From contig CAZKOX010000006.1 of assembly GCA_964554485.1 (NCBI GenBank), positions 1 through 29,448 on the forward strand: a stretch of DNA of 29,448 nucleotides. Direction: 5' to 3'. This stretch comes from JBBQBM01 sp964554485 (GTDB lineage Bacteria > Patescibacteriota > Saccharimonadia > Saccharimonadales > JAGQMS01). Positions 7,251 through 14,377 of this stretch are shown here, piece after piece. Numbering within the stretch: position 1 is the stretch's first letter; each line of letters opens with the position of its first letter. A program made the translations under genes and the position numbers. The notes under the pieces are model-generated. The model was not told the origin of the DNA and did no database searches. It saw nothing but the letters and a program-made list of their open reading frames with translations.

Positions 7251-8004
7251 GTCGCTTATTAAAACTCCTACTGAAATTGACGCAATGCGCGAGTCGGGTG
7301 CGATATTAGCGAAAATCCTTAAACACTTAATAGCAAAAGCTAAACCAGGCCTAACACCTAAGGATTTATCAAACATCGCATCATTAGAGCTAAAAGCATT
7401 AGGTGCCGAGCCGGTTTTTCTGGGTTTCGAGGGATATCCGGACGTGATATGCATATCCGTTAATGATCAAGTGCAGCATGCTATTCCAAATAAAACTCCT
7501 CTTAAAAACGGCGATATAGTTAACTTCGACTTCGGTGTTCGATACAAGGGGATGATTACCGACGCCGGAGTTACTATAGCTATTGGTGGTAAGCCATTGA
7601 ACGAAGATGACGCTCGACTCTTAAATGGAACTCAACTTGCCCGTGACACGGCTATTGAACACTTGAAAGCTGGAGTTAGGGTTGGCGATATCTCGGCAAT
7701 TATCGAAACAGTACTAAAAAACCACAAACTAGGCATTGTTAAAGAGTTAGTTGGCCATGGAGTAGGTCATCAATTACACGAAGACCCAGAAATTCCAAAT
7801 TACGGCAAGGCAGGTACCGGGCCATTACTCCAAGCCGGAATGACAGTTGCTATTGAACCAATTACTACGCTCGGCTCTCCAGATATTTATATCGAAAAAG
7901 ACGGTTGGACGATTAAAACCTGGGACGGTACACGCTCAGCGCAGTTTGAACACACCGTACTAATACTCGAAAACGGGTCCGAGATCCTTACAAGCTTAGA
8001 TTAG
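7243..8004 (+). CDS. map: Methionine aminopeptidase, type I
   Basis: Removes the N-terminal Met from nascent proteins after deformylation by Def. The five metal ligands can be placed: D96 in NFDFG, D107 in MITDAG, H172 in VGHGVGH, E205 in VAIEPI, and E236 in QFEHT; H179 (LHEDP) is the conserved substrate-binding His. At 253 aa with no N-terminal extension it is a bacterial type I enzyme. A strong Shine-Dalgarno (GGGGAGGTGAT) inside the end of adk fixes the start at 7243. It is the last gene of rpsU-yqeY-adk-map. Confidence 0.96.
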   Translation: MARSLIKTPTEIDAMRESGAILAKILKHLIAKAKPGLTPKDLSNIASLELKALGAEPVFLGFEGYPDVICISVNDQVQHAIPNKTPLKNGDIVNFDFGVRYKGMITDAGVTIAIGGKPLNEDDARLLNGTQLARDTAIEHLKAGVRVGDISAIIETVLKNHKLGIVKELVGHGVGHQLHEDPEIPNYGKAGTGPLLQAGMTVAIEPITTLGSPDIYIEKDGWTIKTWDGTRSAQFEHTVLILENGSEILTSLD

Positions 8005-8027
8005 TTTTTTTCATCAAGAATAAGCGG

Positions 8028-8033
8028 TATACT
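8028..8033 (+). promoter_or_regulatory. -10 element of ftsA
   Basis: TATACT ends 7 nt before the ftsA ATG, and no Shine-Dalgarno is present. At -35 only a T-run (8005-8010) is seen, 17 nt upstream. Transcription would begin at or next to the ATG, giving a leaderless mRNA. Confidence 0.55.
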
Positions 8034-8040
8034 ATGCCTT

Positions 8041-9267
8041 ATGCATAAGAACACACCTGTATTTGCGGGCATAGATATTGGGTCTTCCTTCGTTCGGGTA
8101 GTCATTGGGTTTTCCGGTGAAGAAGGTGGATTTTCGATCGCCGGGGTTGGCAAAGCGCCATGTCAAGGGGTGCGAAAAGGAGTTGTAGTTCACCCAGAAG
8201 AGGTTTCCGATGCCATAAATGCTGCCGTTGAAGAAGCAGAACGTCAAGCTGGAGTTAACGTATCTCGCGCTACGGTGCTTATAAATGGTGCGCAGGTTGG
8301 TAGCCAGAGTTCTAGGGGAGTCGTAGCTATCAGCGGTGCTGGTAGATCCATAACAGAAGATGATCGTATGCGGGTTGAAGAAGCGGCAACGGTTATCCAA
8401 ATGCCAGCTAATCGTGAGATCGTTCAGGTTTTCGCTAAAAATTATTACATAGATGGAGATGAAGCAACTAAGGACCCAGTAGGCATGCAAGGAGTTAGGC
8501 TAGAAGTAGAAGCCCATATATTAAGCGCCTCCTCACCTTCATTAAAGGGTTTGGACTTTGCTTTAGAGAGGTCGGGGGTAAGAATAAATAGTCATGTAGT
8601 TGCCGGACTAGCCGCTGCCGAAGCTGTTTTAGACAGACGTCAAAAAGAATGCGGAACAGCGATTATTGATATTGGAGCCGCAACGATCAATATCGCGATA
8701 TTAGAAGATGGTGAGATTGAGCACATTGCAGTAATTCCGGTCGGCGGCCAAAATATTACAAATGATTTAGCGATAGGACTTAAAACTGATCTGGATATAG
8801 CTGAGAAAGTTAAACGTTCGTTTCCTGGTCTTGGAAGTTTGCCAAGCTATGAATGTAAGATTGAACATAATGGTGAAAAAATTGTATTCGATGGTCCGAC
8901 AGTACAAATGATCATTGAGGCCCGACTAGAAGAAATGATGGAACAGATCGATAGAGAGTTAGCGAAAGTAAAAAAATCAAAGAAATTGCCCGGAGGTGTT
9001 GTTTTCGTAGGTGGTACGGCTTCATTAAAAGGACTATGTGACTTTGCAAAAGAAAAACTAGAGTTGCCAGCAACAATAGGAACAGTTAAGGGTCTAAGCG
9101 GCCTTTTGGACGGAGTTAAGGACCCTTCTATGGCTACGCCGGTTGGAGTAATGATGCTTGATTCATTCTTTGCGTCAGGTGCCCATCAGCAGCAAATGAA
9201 CGATGGTTGGTTGGGTCAAGTAAATCCTTTCTCTAGACTGAAAGGTCTGCGCAAAAAACGTGGTTAG
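8041..9267 (+). CDS. ftsA: Cell division protein FtsA
   Basis: Actin-like ATPase that ties FtsZ filaments to the inner face of the membrane. The actin-fold phosphate loops are AGIDIGSSFVRVVIG (residues 9-23) and IIDIGAATINIAIL (about 208-221). Between them lies the FtsA-specific 1C region around ITEDDRMRVEEAA. VFVGGTASLKGL is the adenosine-binding strand region. The C terminus NPFSRLKGLRKKRG is a basic amphipathic helix, the expected membrane-targeting sequence. Length 408 aa is normal. It is followed by ftsZ after 125 nt, the usual order, but no other dcw genes are in the window. The mRNA is probably leaderless, so ftsA translation may be regulated differently from ftsZ, which has a good Shine-Dalgarno. 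Confidence 0.96.
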   Translation: MHKNTPVFAGIDIGSSFVRVVIGFSGEEGGFSIAGVGKAPCQGVRKGVVVHPEEVSDAINAAVEEAERQAGVNVSRATVLINGAQVGSQSSRGVVAISGAGRSITEDDRMRVEEAATVIQMPANREIVQVFAKNYYIDGDEATKDPVGMQGVRLEVEAHILSASSPSLKGLDFALERSGVRINSHVVAGLAAAEAVLDRRQKECGTAIIDIGAATINIAILEDGEIEHIAVIPVGGQNITNDLAIGLKTDLDIAEKVKRSFPGLGSLPSYECKIEHNGEKIVFDGPTVQMIIEARLEEMMEQIDRELAKVKKSKKLPGGVVFVGGTASLKGLCDFAKEKLELPATIGTVKGLSGLLDGVKDPSMATPVGVMMLDSFFASGAHQQQMNDGWLGQVNPFSRLKGLRKKRG

Positions 9268-9280
9268 TAGAAATATAGCT

Positions 9281-9315
9281 GAGTAACTAAAGTATTTAAT
9301 ACTCTCGTTTTTTTG
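9281..9315 (+). terminator. Weak AT-rich hairpin followed by a T-run
   Basis: GAGTA (9281-9285) can pair with TACTC (9300-9304); alternatively AGTATT (9291-9296) with AATACT (9298-9303). A run of T follows at 9308-9314. The stems are short and weak, so termination between ftsA and ftsZ is only a possibility. Confidence 0.3.
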
Positions 9316-9325
9316 TTCGAAGTTG

Positions 9326-9331
9326 TATAAT
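9326..9331 (+). promoter_or_regulatory. -10 element of ftsZ
   Basis: Perfect TATAAT, 61 nt before the ftsZ ATG. No good -35 at the right distance. It would give ftsZ its own transcript with a leader of about 55 nt that contains the Shine-Dalgarno. Confidence 0.5.
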
Positions 9332-9392
9332 TAGTGCTATCGTTAAGTAAGAAAAATTTCAGCAATCAATTAATAAAGAGGTAATTACTAAA

Positions 9393-10676
9393 ATGCCACA
9401 AGTTGCTCCAGCTATAGAAACATTTGCCCGTATAAAAGTTGTTGGCGTCGGTGGCGCTGGTGGCGCTGCTGTAAACCGAATGGTTGATGCTGGTATCCAA
9501 GGTGTTGAATTTGTTGCTGTTAATACTGACTCGCAAGCAATTCATCATTCTAAAGCCCAGACAAAGATCCACATCGGGAAAGAAACTACTAAAGGTCTTG
9601 GAGCAGGTGCGGAACCTAGCGTTGGTGAGAAGGCAGCCCAAGAATCTATAGATGAAATAAAGAATGCTTTAGTCGGTTCAGATATGGTTTTTGTGACTAT
9701 CGGTGCAGGAGGCGGAACCGGTACTGGAGCTGGCCCGGTTGTTGCAAAGATCGCCAAAGAAACAGGTGCGCTAGTTATTGGGTTCGCTACCCGTCCATTC
9801 GCCTTTGAGGGTGAAAAACGTCGTCGCAATGCCGAGGTTGGTATCGCTAATCTTGCCGAACATGTCGATATTCTTATTACCGTTCCAAACGATCGTCTTC
9901 TTCAGACAATCGATCGAAAAACTCCACTTCTTGAGGCTTTCAAGGTGGCTGATGATGTGTTGAGGCAAGGGGTGCAGGGAATTAGCGATCTAATAACCGT
10001 CCATGGTCTAATTAACCTAGACTTTGCAGATGTTAAGGCCGTTATGAGTAATGCCGGATCAGCTCTTATGGGCATAGGTCGTGCAAGTGGTGAAGATCGT
10101 GCCGTTGAAGCAGCGCGACAAGCTATTGAGTCTCCACTTCTTGAGGTGTCAATTGATGGCGCAAGAGGTATTTTGTTCAATGTTATTGGTGGTAATGATA
10201 TGGCTATGCACGAGATTAACGCTGCCGCCGAAACAATCACAGCTGCCGCTGATCCTGAAGCTAATATAATTTTTGGAGCTACAATTAACCCTGATCTCGA
10301 GGGTGAGGTTATTGTTACTGTTGTTGCAACAGGCTTTGAAGCTTCATACTTCAATTCTCGTAAACAGGTTCATCATGGTGCTCATCCAGGTCAAAAACAT
10401 GCCGAAGACTATGATAAAGATGAGCACAAGGAAGATACAGACAGCTCATCGGTTGAAGAGGTTGAGGAATCCCACATAGCTGACATTGATATGGACCTCG
10501 AGAAGCCAAGAAACAATGATTCGTCAGACTTTCATGACAACACACCTACGCCAAATATTTGGGCTATGGACGAACCCGAAAATGAGCTTGATAAACCTTC
10601 GTTTTTAAGACGCTTTAAACGCAAAAATAAAACAAACCACTCTCCAACAGATGAAAATGACCAAAAAGAGTTGTGA
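9393..10676 (+). CDS. ftsZ: Cell division protein FtsZ
   Basis: Tubulin-like GTPase that forms the division ring. The N-terminal nucleotide-binding start is KVVGVGGAGGAAVNRM. The tubulin signature GGGTGTGAG is at residues 106-114, and the T7 synergy loop NLDFADVK at about 208-215 supplies the catalytic Asp for the neighbouring subunit. After about residue 325 comes an acidic, His- and Asp-rich linker, then a short conserved tail KPSFLRRFKRKNK (about 400-412), which matches the usual FtsA-binding peptide (family IPAFLRR), followed by about 15 hydrophilic residues. GAGGT lies about 10 nt before the ATG. Length 427 aa is normal. It ends in TGA, evidence that UGA is a stop in this organism. Confidence 0.98.
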   Translation: MPQVAPAIETFARIKVVGVGGAGGAAVNRMVDAGIQGVEFVAVNTDSQAIHHSKAQTKIHIGKETTKGLGAGAEPSVGEKAAQESIDEIKNALVGSDMVFVTIGAGGGTGTGAGPVVAKIAKETGALVIGFATRPFAFEGEKRRRNAEVGIANLAEHVDILITVPNDRLLQTIDRKTPLLEAFKVADDVLRQGVQGISDLITVHGLINLDFADVKAVMSNAGSALMGIGRASGEDRAVEAARQAIESPLLEVSIDGARGILFNVIGGNDMAMHEINAAAETITAAADPEANIIFGATINPDLEGEVIVTVVATGFEASYFNSRKQVHHGAHPGQKHAEDYDKDEHKEDTDSSSVEEVEESHIADIDMDLEKPRNNDSSDFHDNTPTPNIWAMDEPENELDKPSFLRRFKRKNKTNHSPTDENDQKEL

Positions 10677-10685
10677 AAATTGCAC

Positions 10686-10714
10686 TTGAATCACGCTACC
10701 AATAGGTCTATATT
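10686..10714 (+). promoter_or_regulatory. Promoter of nrdR-nrdJ
   Basis: TTGAAT (10686-10691), exactly 17 nt, TATATT (10709-10714). Transcription should begin near 10721, just before the NrdR box. It lies immediately after the ftsZ stop. Confidence 0.78.
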
Positions 10715-10725
10715 CATTAACACAA

Positions 10726-10741
10726 ACACTATATGTAGTGC
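10726..10741 (+). promoter_or_regulatory. NrdR box (plus a degenerate second box at 10693-10708)
   Basis: ACACTATATGTAGTGC fits the NrdR-binding consensus as I recall it (ACAC-w-ATATATwGTGT) at nearly every position and is almost palindromic. A poorer match (ACGCTACCAATAGGTC, 9 of 16) occupies the promoter spacer 33 bp upstream, close to the three-helix-turn spacing of paired NrdR boxes. Bound NrdR would cover the start of transcription and the -35/-10 spacer, so autorepression of nrdR and repression of nrdJ are expected. Confidence 0.8.
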
Positions 10742-10765
10742 GTTCCTTGAAGTGAGGGGAGAATA

Positions 10766-11221
10766 ATGAGGTGTAGTCAATGTCAATCTGAAGATACGAA
10801 GGTCGTTGAATCACGCGATGTCGCTGAGGGCGTTGCGATTCGTCGGCGTAGAGAGTGTTTGGATTGTCATTTTCGGTTCACCACATATGAGCGAGTCGAG
10901 CAACCACAGGTTATTATCATAAAAAATGATGGTAACAGAGAGCTATTTTCGAGAGAAAAATTGCTATCAGGGTTGCGAAAGGCTTGCGATAAAACACCAG
11001 TAACCACGGCCCAACTAGAGCTCCTTGTGGAGGACGTTGAAAAGCAACTCTATACTCGAAATGAGCAAGAAGTGCCTTCCAGCGCAATTGGGGATCTAGT
11101 AATGGACAGGTTAGCGGCTCTAAATGAAGTAGCATATGTACGTTTCGCAAGCGTATATCGAAAATTTAGGGACATTGGTGGTTTTGAGCGTGAGTTGACT
11201 CGTATGCGTAGTAAGAAATAA
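10766..11221 (+). CDS. nrdR: Transcriptional repressor NrdR
   Basis: Represses ribonucleotide reductase genes in response to ATP/dATP levels. It has the N-terminal zinc ribbon (C3, C6, C31, C34: CSQC and CLDC) containing the DNA-binding RRRRECLDCHFRFTTYER segment, then an ATP-cone domain (about 49-139) beginning VIIIKNDGNRELFSREKL and ending YVRFASVYRKFRDI. At 151 aa it is full length. A strong Shine-Dalgarno (GAGGGGAG) sets the start. It is directly upstream of nrdJ, 65 nt apart with no clear promoter between, so the two are probably one operon controlled by the NrdR box at 10726-10741. Confidence 0.97.
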   Translation: MRCSQCQSEDTKVVESRDVAEGVAIRRRRECLDCHFRFTTYERVEQPQVIIIKNDGNRELFSREKLLSGLRKACDKTPVTTAQLELLVEDVEKQLYTRNEQEVPSSAIGDLVMDRLAALNEVAYVRFASVYRKFRDIGGFERELTRMRSKK

Positions 11222-11286
11222 CTACCGTCGACCCTGTGCGTCAAGGGAAAATAAAAAAGTAATAATTTAAAGTGAGGGTATAAATT

Positions 11287-14046
11287 ATGGCGCAGGCGAC
11301 ATCGTTATCAGTGGGAAGATTTTTCACCAAGGCAAATAAACGAGCTTATGATCTCTTGAAGTGGGAATCGAGAGAGTCTCGAATTGACAATCCAAGTACA
11401 GGAAAAGTTGTATTCGAACAGAAGAATCTTGAGTTTTCAGAGGGCTGGTCGCAAAACGCCATAAATATAGTTGCCCAAAAGTACTTCGCAGGAACCCCTG
11501 GCACTCCAGAGCGCGAAGGTTCATTAAAACAACTGATAGATCGTGTAGCTGATACCGTTACTCGCCACGGTGTTCAAGAGGGCTATTTCGAAAACGAAGC
11601 TGAAGCAGAGAACTTTAGAGAAGAACTAAAATACATTTGTGCTACCCAGCGAGCTGCCTTTAACTCTCCTGTTTGGTTTAACATTGGTCGTCCTGATCGT
11701 TCTCAGCAGGCTAGCGCCTGTTTCATCCTCGGCGTAGAAGATACTATGGAGTCTATCTTGAATTGGTATACAGAGGAGGGAATGATTTTCAAGGGTGGTT
11801 CTGGAGCAGGCACTAACTTAAGCAAGCTAAGATCTTCTTTTGAAACTCTTGGCTCGAGTGGCGGTAAGTCTTCCGGTCCGGTTAGCTTTATGCGCGGCGC
11901 CGACTCGGTTGCTGGCACAATTAAGAGTGGTGGAAAGACCCGTCGTGCTGCCAAGATGGTTATTTTGAATGTTGACCATCCTGATATTGAAGAATTTATC
12001 TGGTGTAAAGCAATTGAGGAGCGAAAATCTCGCGTACTACAAGCTGCTGGCTTTGATATGAGTCTAGATGGTAAGGATGGCTTTTCGGTTCAATATCAAA
12101 ACGCGAATAACTCAGTACGTGTAACAGACGAATTTATGCAGGCGGTATTGGACGACACAGAGTATGATCTCAAGCTTCGAGATGGCACTCCTGCTAAAAC
12201 AGTCAAGGCTAGGGAGATATTTCGACAAATATCTGAAGCTGCTTGGGAGTGTGCCGACCCTGGAATGCAGTTCGACACGACTATTAACAAATGGCACACA
12301 ACGCCAAATGCTGGTCGTATTAATGGTTCAAATCCGTGCAGTGAATATATGCATCTTGATAACTCAGCGTGTAACCTAGCCTCGATTAACCTCTTGAAGT
12401 ATCTGAATGAAGACAATACTTTCGATGTTGAGGCCTTTAAGCACACTGTCGAGGTGATGTTTACGGCTCAAGAGATTTTGGTTGGTTATTCAAGCTATCC
12501 AACAGAGAGTATTACGAAAAATGCCAAAGCATTTCGTGAGCTTGGTCTTGGATATGCTAACCTCGGAGCACTATTAATGGCTCAGGGACTTCCATATGAC
12601 TCCGAAGAAGGTCGAGCTCAGGCTGCAGCTATAACTGCTCTTATGACAGGCTATGCGTACGCTACAAGCGCTAAGCTTGCTCGCCGGGTTGGGCCGTTTG
12701 CAGGTTTCCATAAAGATCGAGATGGTATGTTAAATGTACTTAAGATGCATCGAGCTGAGGTCTCTAAGATAGACGCTGCCCTGGTATCAGAAAGTCTATT
12801 GAGCGCCGCAATGTCATCTTGGGACGAGGCCGTTGAACTAGGAGAAATACACGGAGTTCGTAACTCCCAGGCTAGCGTACTAGCGCCAACAGGCACTATT
12901 GGTTTAATGATGGACTGCGACACAACGGGCGTTGAACCAGACTTTGCATTAACCAAATATAAGAGCTTGGTAGGTGGTGGTGGTATGGTGATAGTCAACC
13001 AAACTGTTCCACGAGCTTTAAGAACCCTAGGCTATACACAAAAGCAATCAGAGGAAATCGTTAGCTTCATTGCTGAAAAGAATACTATTGATGGCGCTCC
13101 GCATCTTAAGCCAGAACATCAGAATGTTTTCGCATGCGCAGTTGGTTTTAACTCAATTCATTACCTAGGACACGTCAAAATGATGTCAGCTGTACAACCT
13201 TTTATTTCTGGCGCAATCAGTAAAACAGTAAACATGCCAGAAGAATCGACGGTTGAGGACATCGAGCAACTTCATATCGATGCCTGGAGAATGGGGATTA
13301 AGGCCGTTGCTATCTACCGCGACGGATCAAAGGTAGCCCAACCACTAAGCGATAAGAAAAAATCTGACAATGAAAATGAGGCTGCAGAAGCCAAAGAAAC
13401 TACTGTTGAACAGGCAAACGAAGGCTTCATCGTTAAGGGTGCAGTCAAGCGCGAACTACCACGCCGACGGAATAGTCACACATATGAATTTAAGATTGCT
13501 GATCTAAAAGGCTTCTTTACAGTTGGTGAGTATGACGACGGAACACCCGGAGAGTTGTTCGTAACTGTTTCCAAGCAGGGATCAACTCTATCTGGACTAA
13601 TGGACTCATTTGCTCGTTCGGTTAGTCATGGGTTGAAGTATGGCGTACCTCTTAAGAGTTATGTTAAAACCTTGATGAGCACGAGCTTTGCGCCAGCAGG
13701 AATGACAGATGACGCCGAGATAAAAACTGCAAGCTCGATAACAGACTATATCTTTAGACGGTTGGCGCTCGACTATTTGTCATTCGATGACCGTCTAGAA
13801 CTTGGCCTAGCATCGTTTGACGATATGCCGGTTGCACAGGCATCGCTAGCTGTTGACGAAGTAGCTACTAAAGCTCCAGAGCCAGTAGTCGAGGCGGAAA
13901 CAGCGGCAGTAGAGACAAAAACATCGGAGAAGTCTACTTCTCAAGACACTACTGCGCCACTTTGCTATAACTGCGGCAACCAGACACAACGCGCAGGAAG
14001 TTGCTATGTTTGTTCTTCTTGCGGTAGTACAACCGGCTGTTCTTGA
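11287..14046 (+). CDS. nrdJ: Ribonucleotide reductase, class II (adenosylcobalamin-dependent)
   Basis: Reduces ribonucleotides to deoxyribonucleotides using a thiyl radical made from adenosylcobalamin, with no separate radical subunit. The catalytic loop is NPCSE (N349, C351, E353), followed by SACNLASIN. FNSPVWFNIG and QQASACFIL hold the first redox Cys region, and APTGTIGLMMDCDTTGVEPD is a family landmark. A C-terminal domain (about 720-840) matches the TSCPD type found in long NrdJ proteins. After a Glu/Ala-rich linker comes a Cys-rich tail (CYNCGN, CYVCSSCG, ending GCS) that should reload the active site. The protein is 919 aa with a GAGGG Shine-Dalgarno. No nrdB/nrdF is nearby, and no cobalamin synthesis or transport gene is seen, so B12 may be scavenged. 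Confidence 0.95.
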   Translation: MAQATSLSVGRFFTKANKRAYDLLKWESRESRIDNPSTGKVVFEQKNLEFSEGWSQNAINIVAQKYFAGTPGTPEREGSLKQLIDRVADTVTRHGVQEGYFENEAEAENFREELKYICATQRAAFNSPVWFNIGRPDRSQQASACFILGVEDTMESILNWYTEEGMIFKGGSGAGTNLSKLRSSFETLGSSGGKSSGPVSFMRGADSVAGTIKSGGKTRRAAKMVILNVDHPDIEEFIWCKAIEERKSRVLQAAGFDMSLDGKDGFSVQYQNANNSVRVTDEFMQAVLDDTEYDLKLRDGTPAKTVKAREIFRQISEAAWECADPGMQFDTTINKWHTTPNAGRINGSNPCSEYMHLDNSACNLASINLLKYLNEDNTFDVEAFKHTVEVMFTAQEILVGYSSYPTESITKNAKAFRELGLGYANLGALLMAQGLPYDSEEGRAQAAAITALMTGYAYATSAKLARRVGPFAGFHKDRDGMLNVLKMHRAEVSKIDAALVSESLLSAAMSSWDEAVELGEIHGVRNSQASVLAPTGTIGLMMDCDTTGVEPDFALTKYKSLVGGGGMVIVNQTVPRALRTLGYTQKQSEEIVSFIAEKNTIDGAPHLKPEHQNVFACAVGFNSIHYLGHVKMMSAVQPFISGAISKTVNMPEESTVEDIEQLHIDAWRMGIKAVAIYRDGSKVAQPLSDKKKSDNENEAAEAKETTVEQANEGFIVKGAVKRELPRRRNSHTYEFKIADLKGFFTVGEYDDGTPGELFVTVSKQGSTLSGLMDSFARSVSHGLKYGVPLKSYVKTLMSTSFAPAGMTDDAEIKTASSITDYIFRRLALDYLSFDDRLELGLASFDDMPVAQASLAVDEVATKAPEPVVEAETAAVETKTSEKSTSQDTTAPLCYNCGNQTQRAGSCYVCSSCGSTTGCS

Positions 14047-14067
14047 TAGCCACTTCAAAAGACTTGC

Positions 14068-14096
14068 TTTAAACTGTGGGCCGTAAACTGTATACT
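14068..14096 (+). promoter_or_regulatory. Promoter of the thioredoxin-fold gene, with a direct repeat
   Basis: TTTAAA (14068-14073), 17 nt, TATACT (14091-14096), ending 7 nt before the ATG at 14104: a leaderless arrangement. TAAACTGT occurs twice, at 14070-14077 and 14084-14091, a 14-bp period inside the promoter. Confidence 0.55.
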
Positions 14097-14103
14097 TTCT
14101 TGT

Positions 14104-14364
14104 ATGAAAGTTATGGTGCTTTACCACCCAGAGAGCGAACACGCCAGAAATGTTCTAACTTTTCAGCATGATTTTGAAAAACTAACATCAAAGTCTGTTG
14201 AACTTGTTAGCCTAGAGACGCCTGAGGGTGACGAGCGAGCAAAACTTTATGGAGTAACTCAATATCCAGCAATTGTTGTTTGTGCGGATAGCGGAGAGCT
14301 TCTAAAGTTCTGGGAGGGTGAAAGCCTGCCACAGATCAATGAAGTTGTAAGCTATACGTTGTAA
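14104..14364 (+). CDS. Thioredoxin/glutaredoxin-fold protein lacking the CxxC motif (86 aa)
   Basis: The size and strand order fit a small thioredoxin-fold protein: beta strand KVMVLYHP, a helix, strand VELVSLETP, then GVTQYPAIVV with the cis-proline (P55) typical of thioredoxins, strand LLKFWEGE and a final helix. Where thioredoxins carry CxxC after the first strand, this one has HPESEH, so it cannot do ordinary dithiol exchange. The only Cys is C60. It follows nrdJ by 57 nt. Redoxins are the usual electron donors to RNR, so the position suggests a link, but the missing cysteines argue for a structural or binding role. It is probably translated from a leaderless mRNA. Fold assignment is from pattern only. 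Confidence 0.7.
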   Translation: MKVMVLYHPESEHARNVLTFQHDFEKLTSKSVELVSLETPEGDERAKLYGVTQYPAIVVCADSGELLKFWEGESLPQINEVVSYTL

Positions 14365-14377
14365 CTAAATTAGAAAT

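Noticed and set aside
9771..10545. Several open frames opposite or out of frame within ftsZ, and similar ones within nrdJ, ftsA and the giant gene
   Set aside because: They overlap strongly conserved coding sequence, have no family resemblance or start signals, and follow from codon bias.
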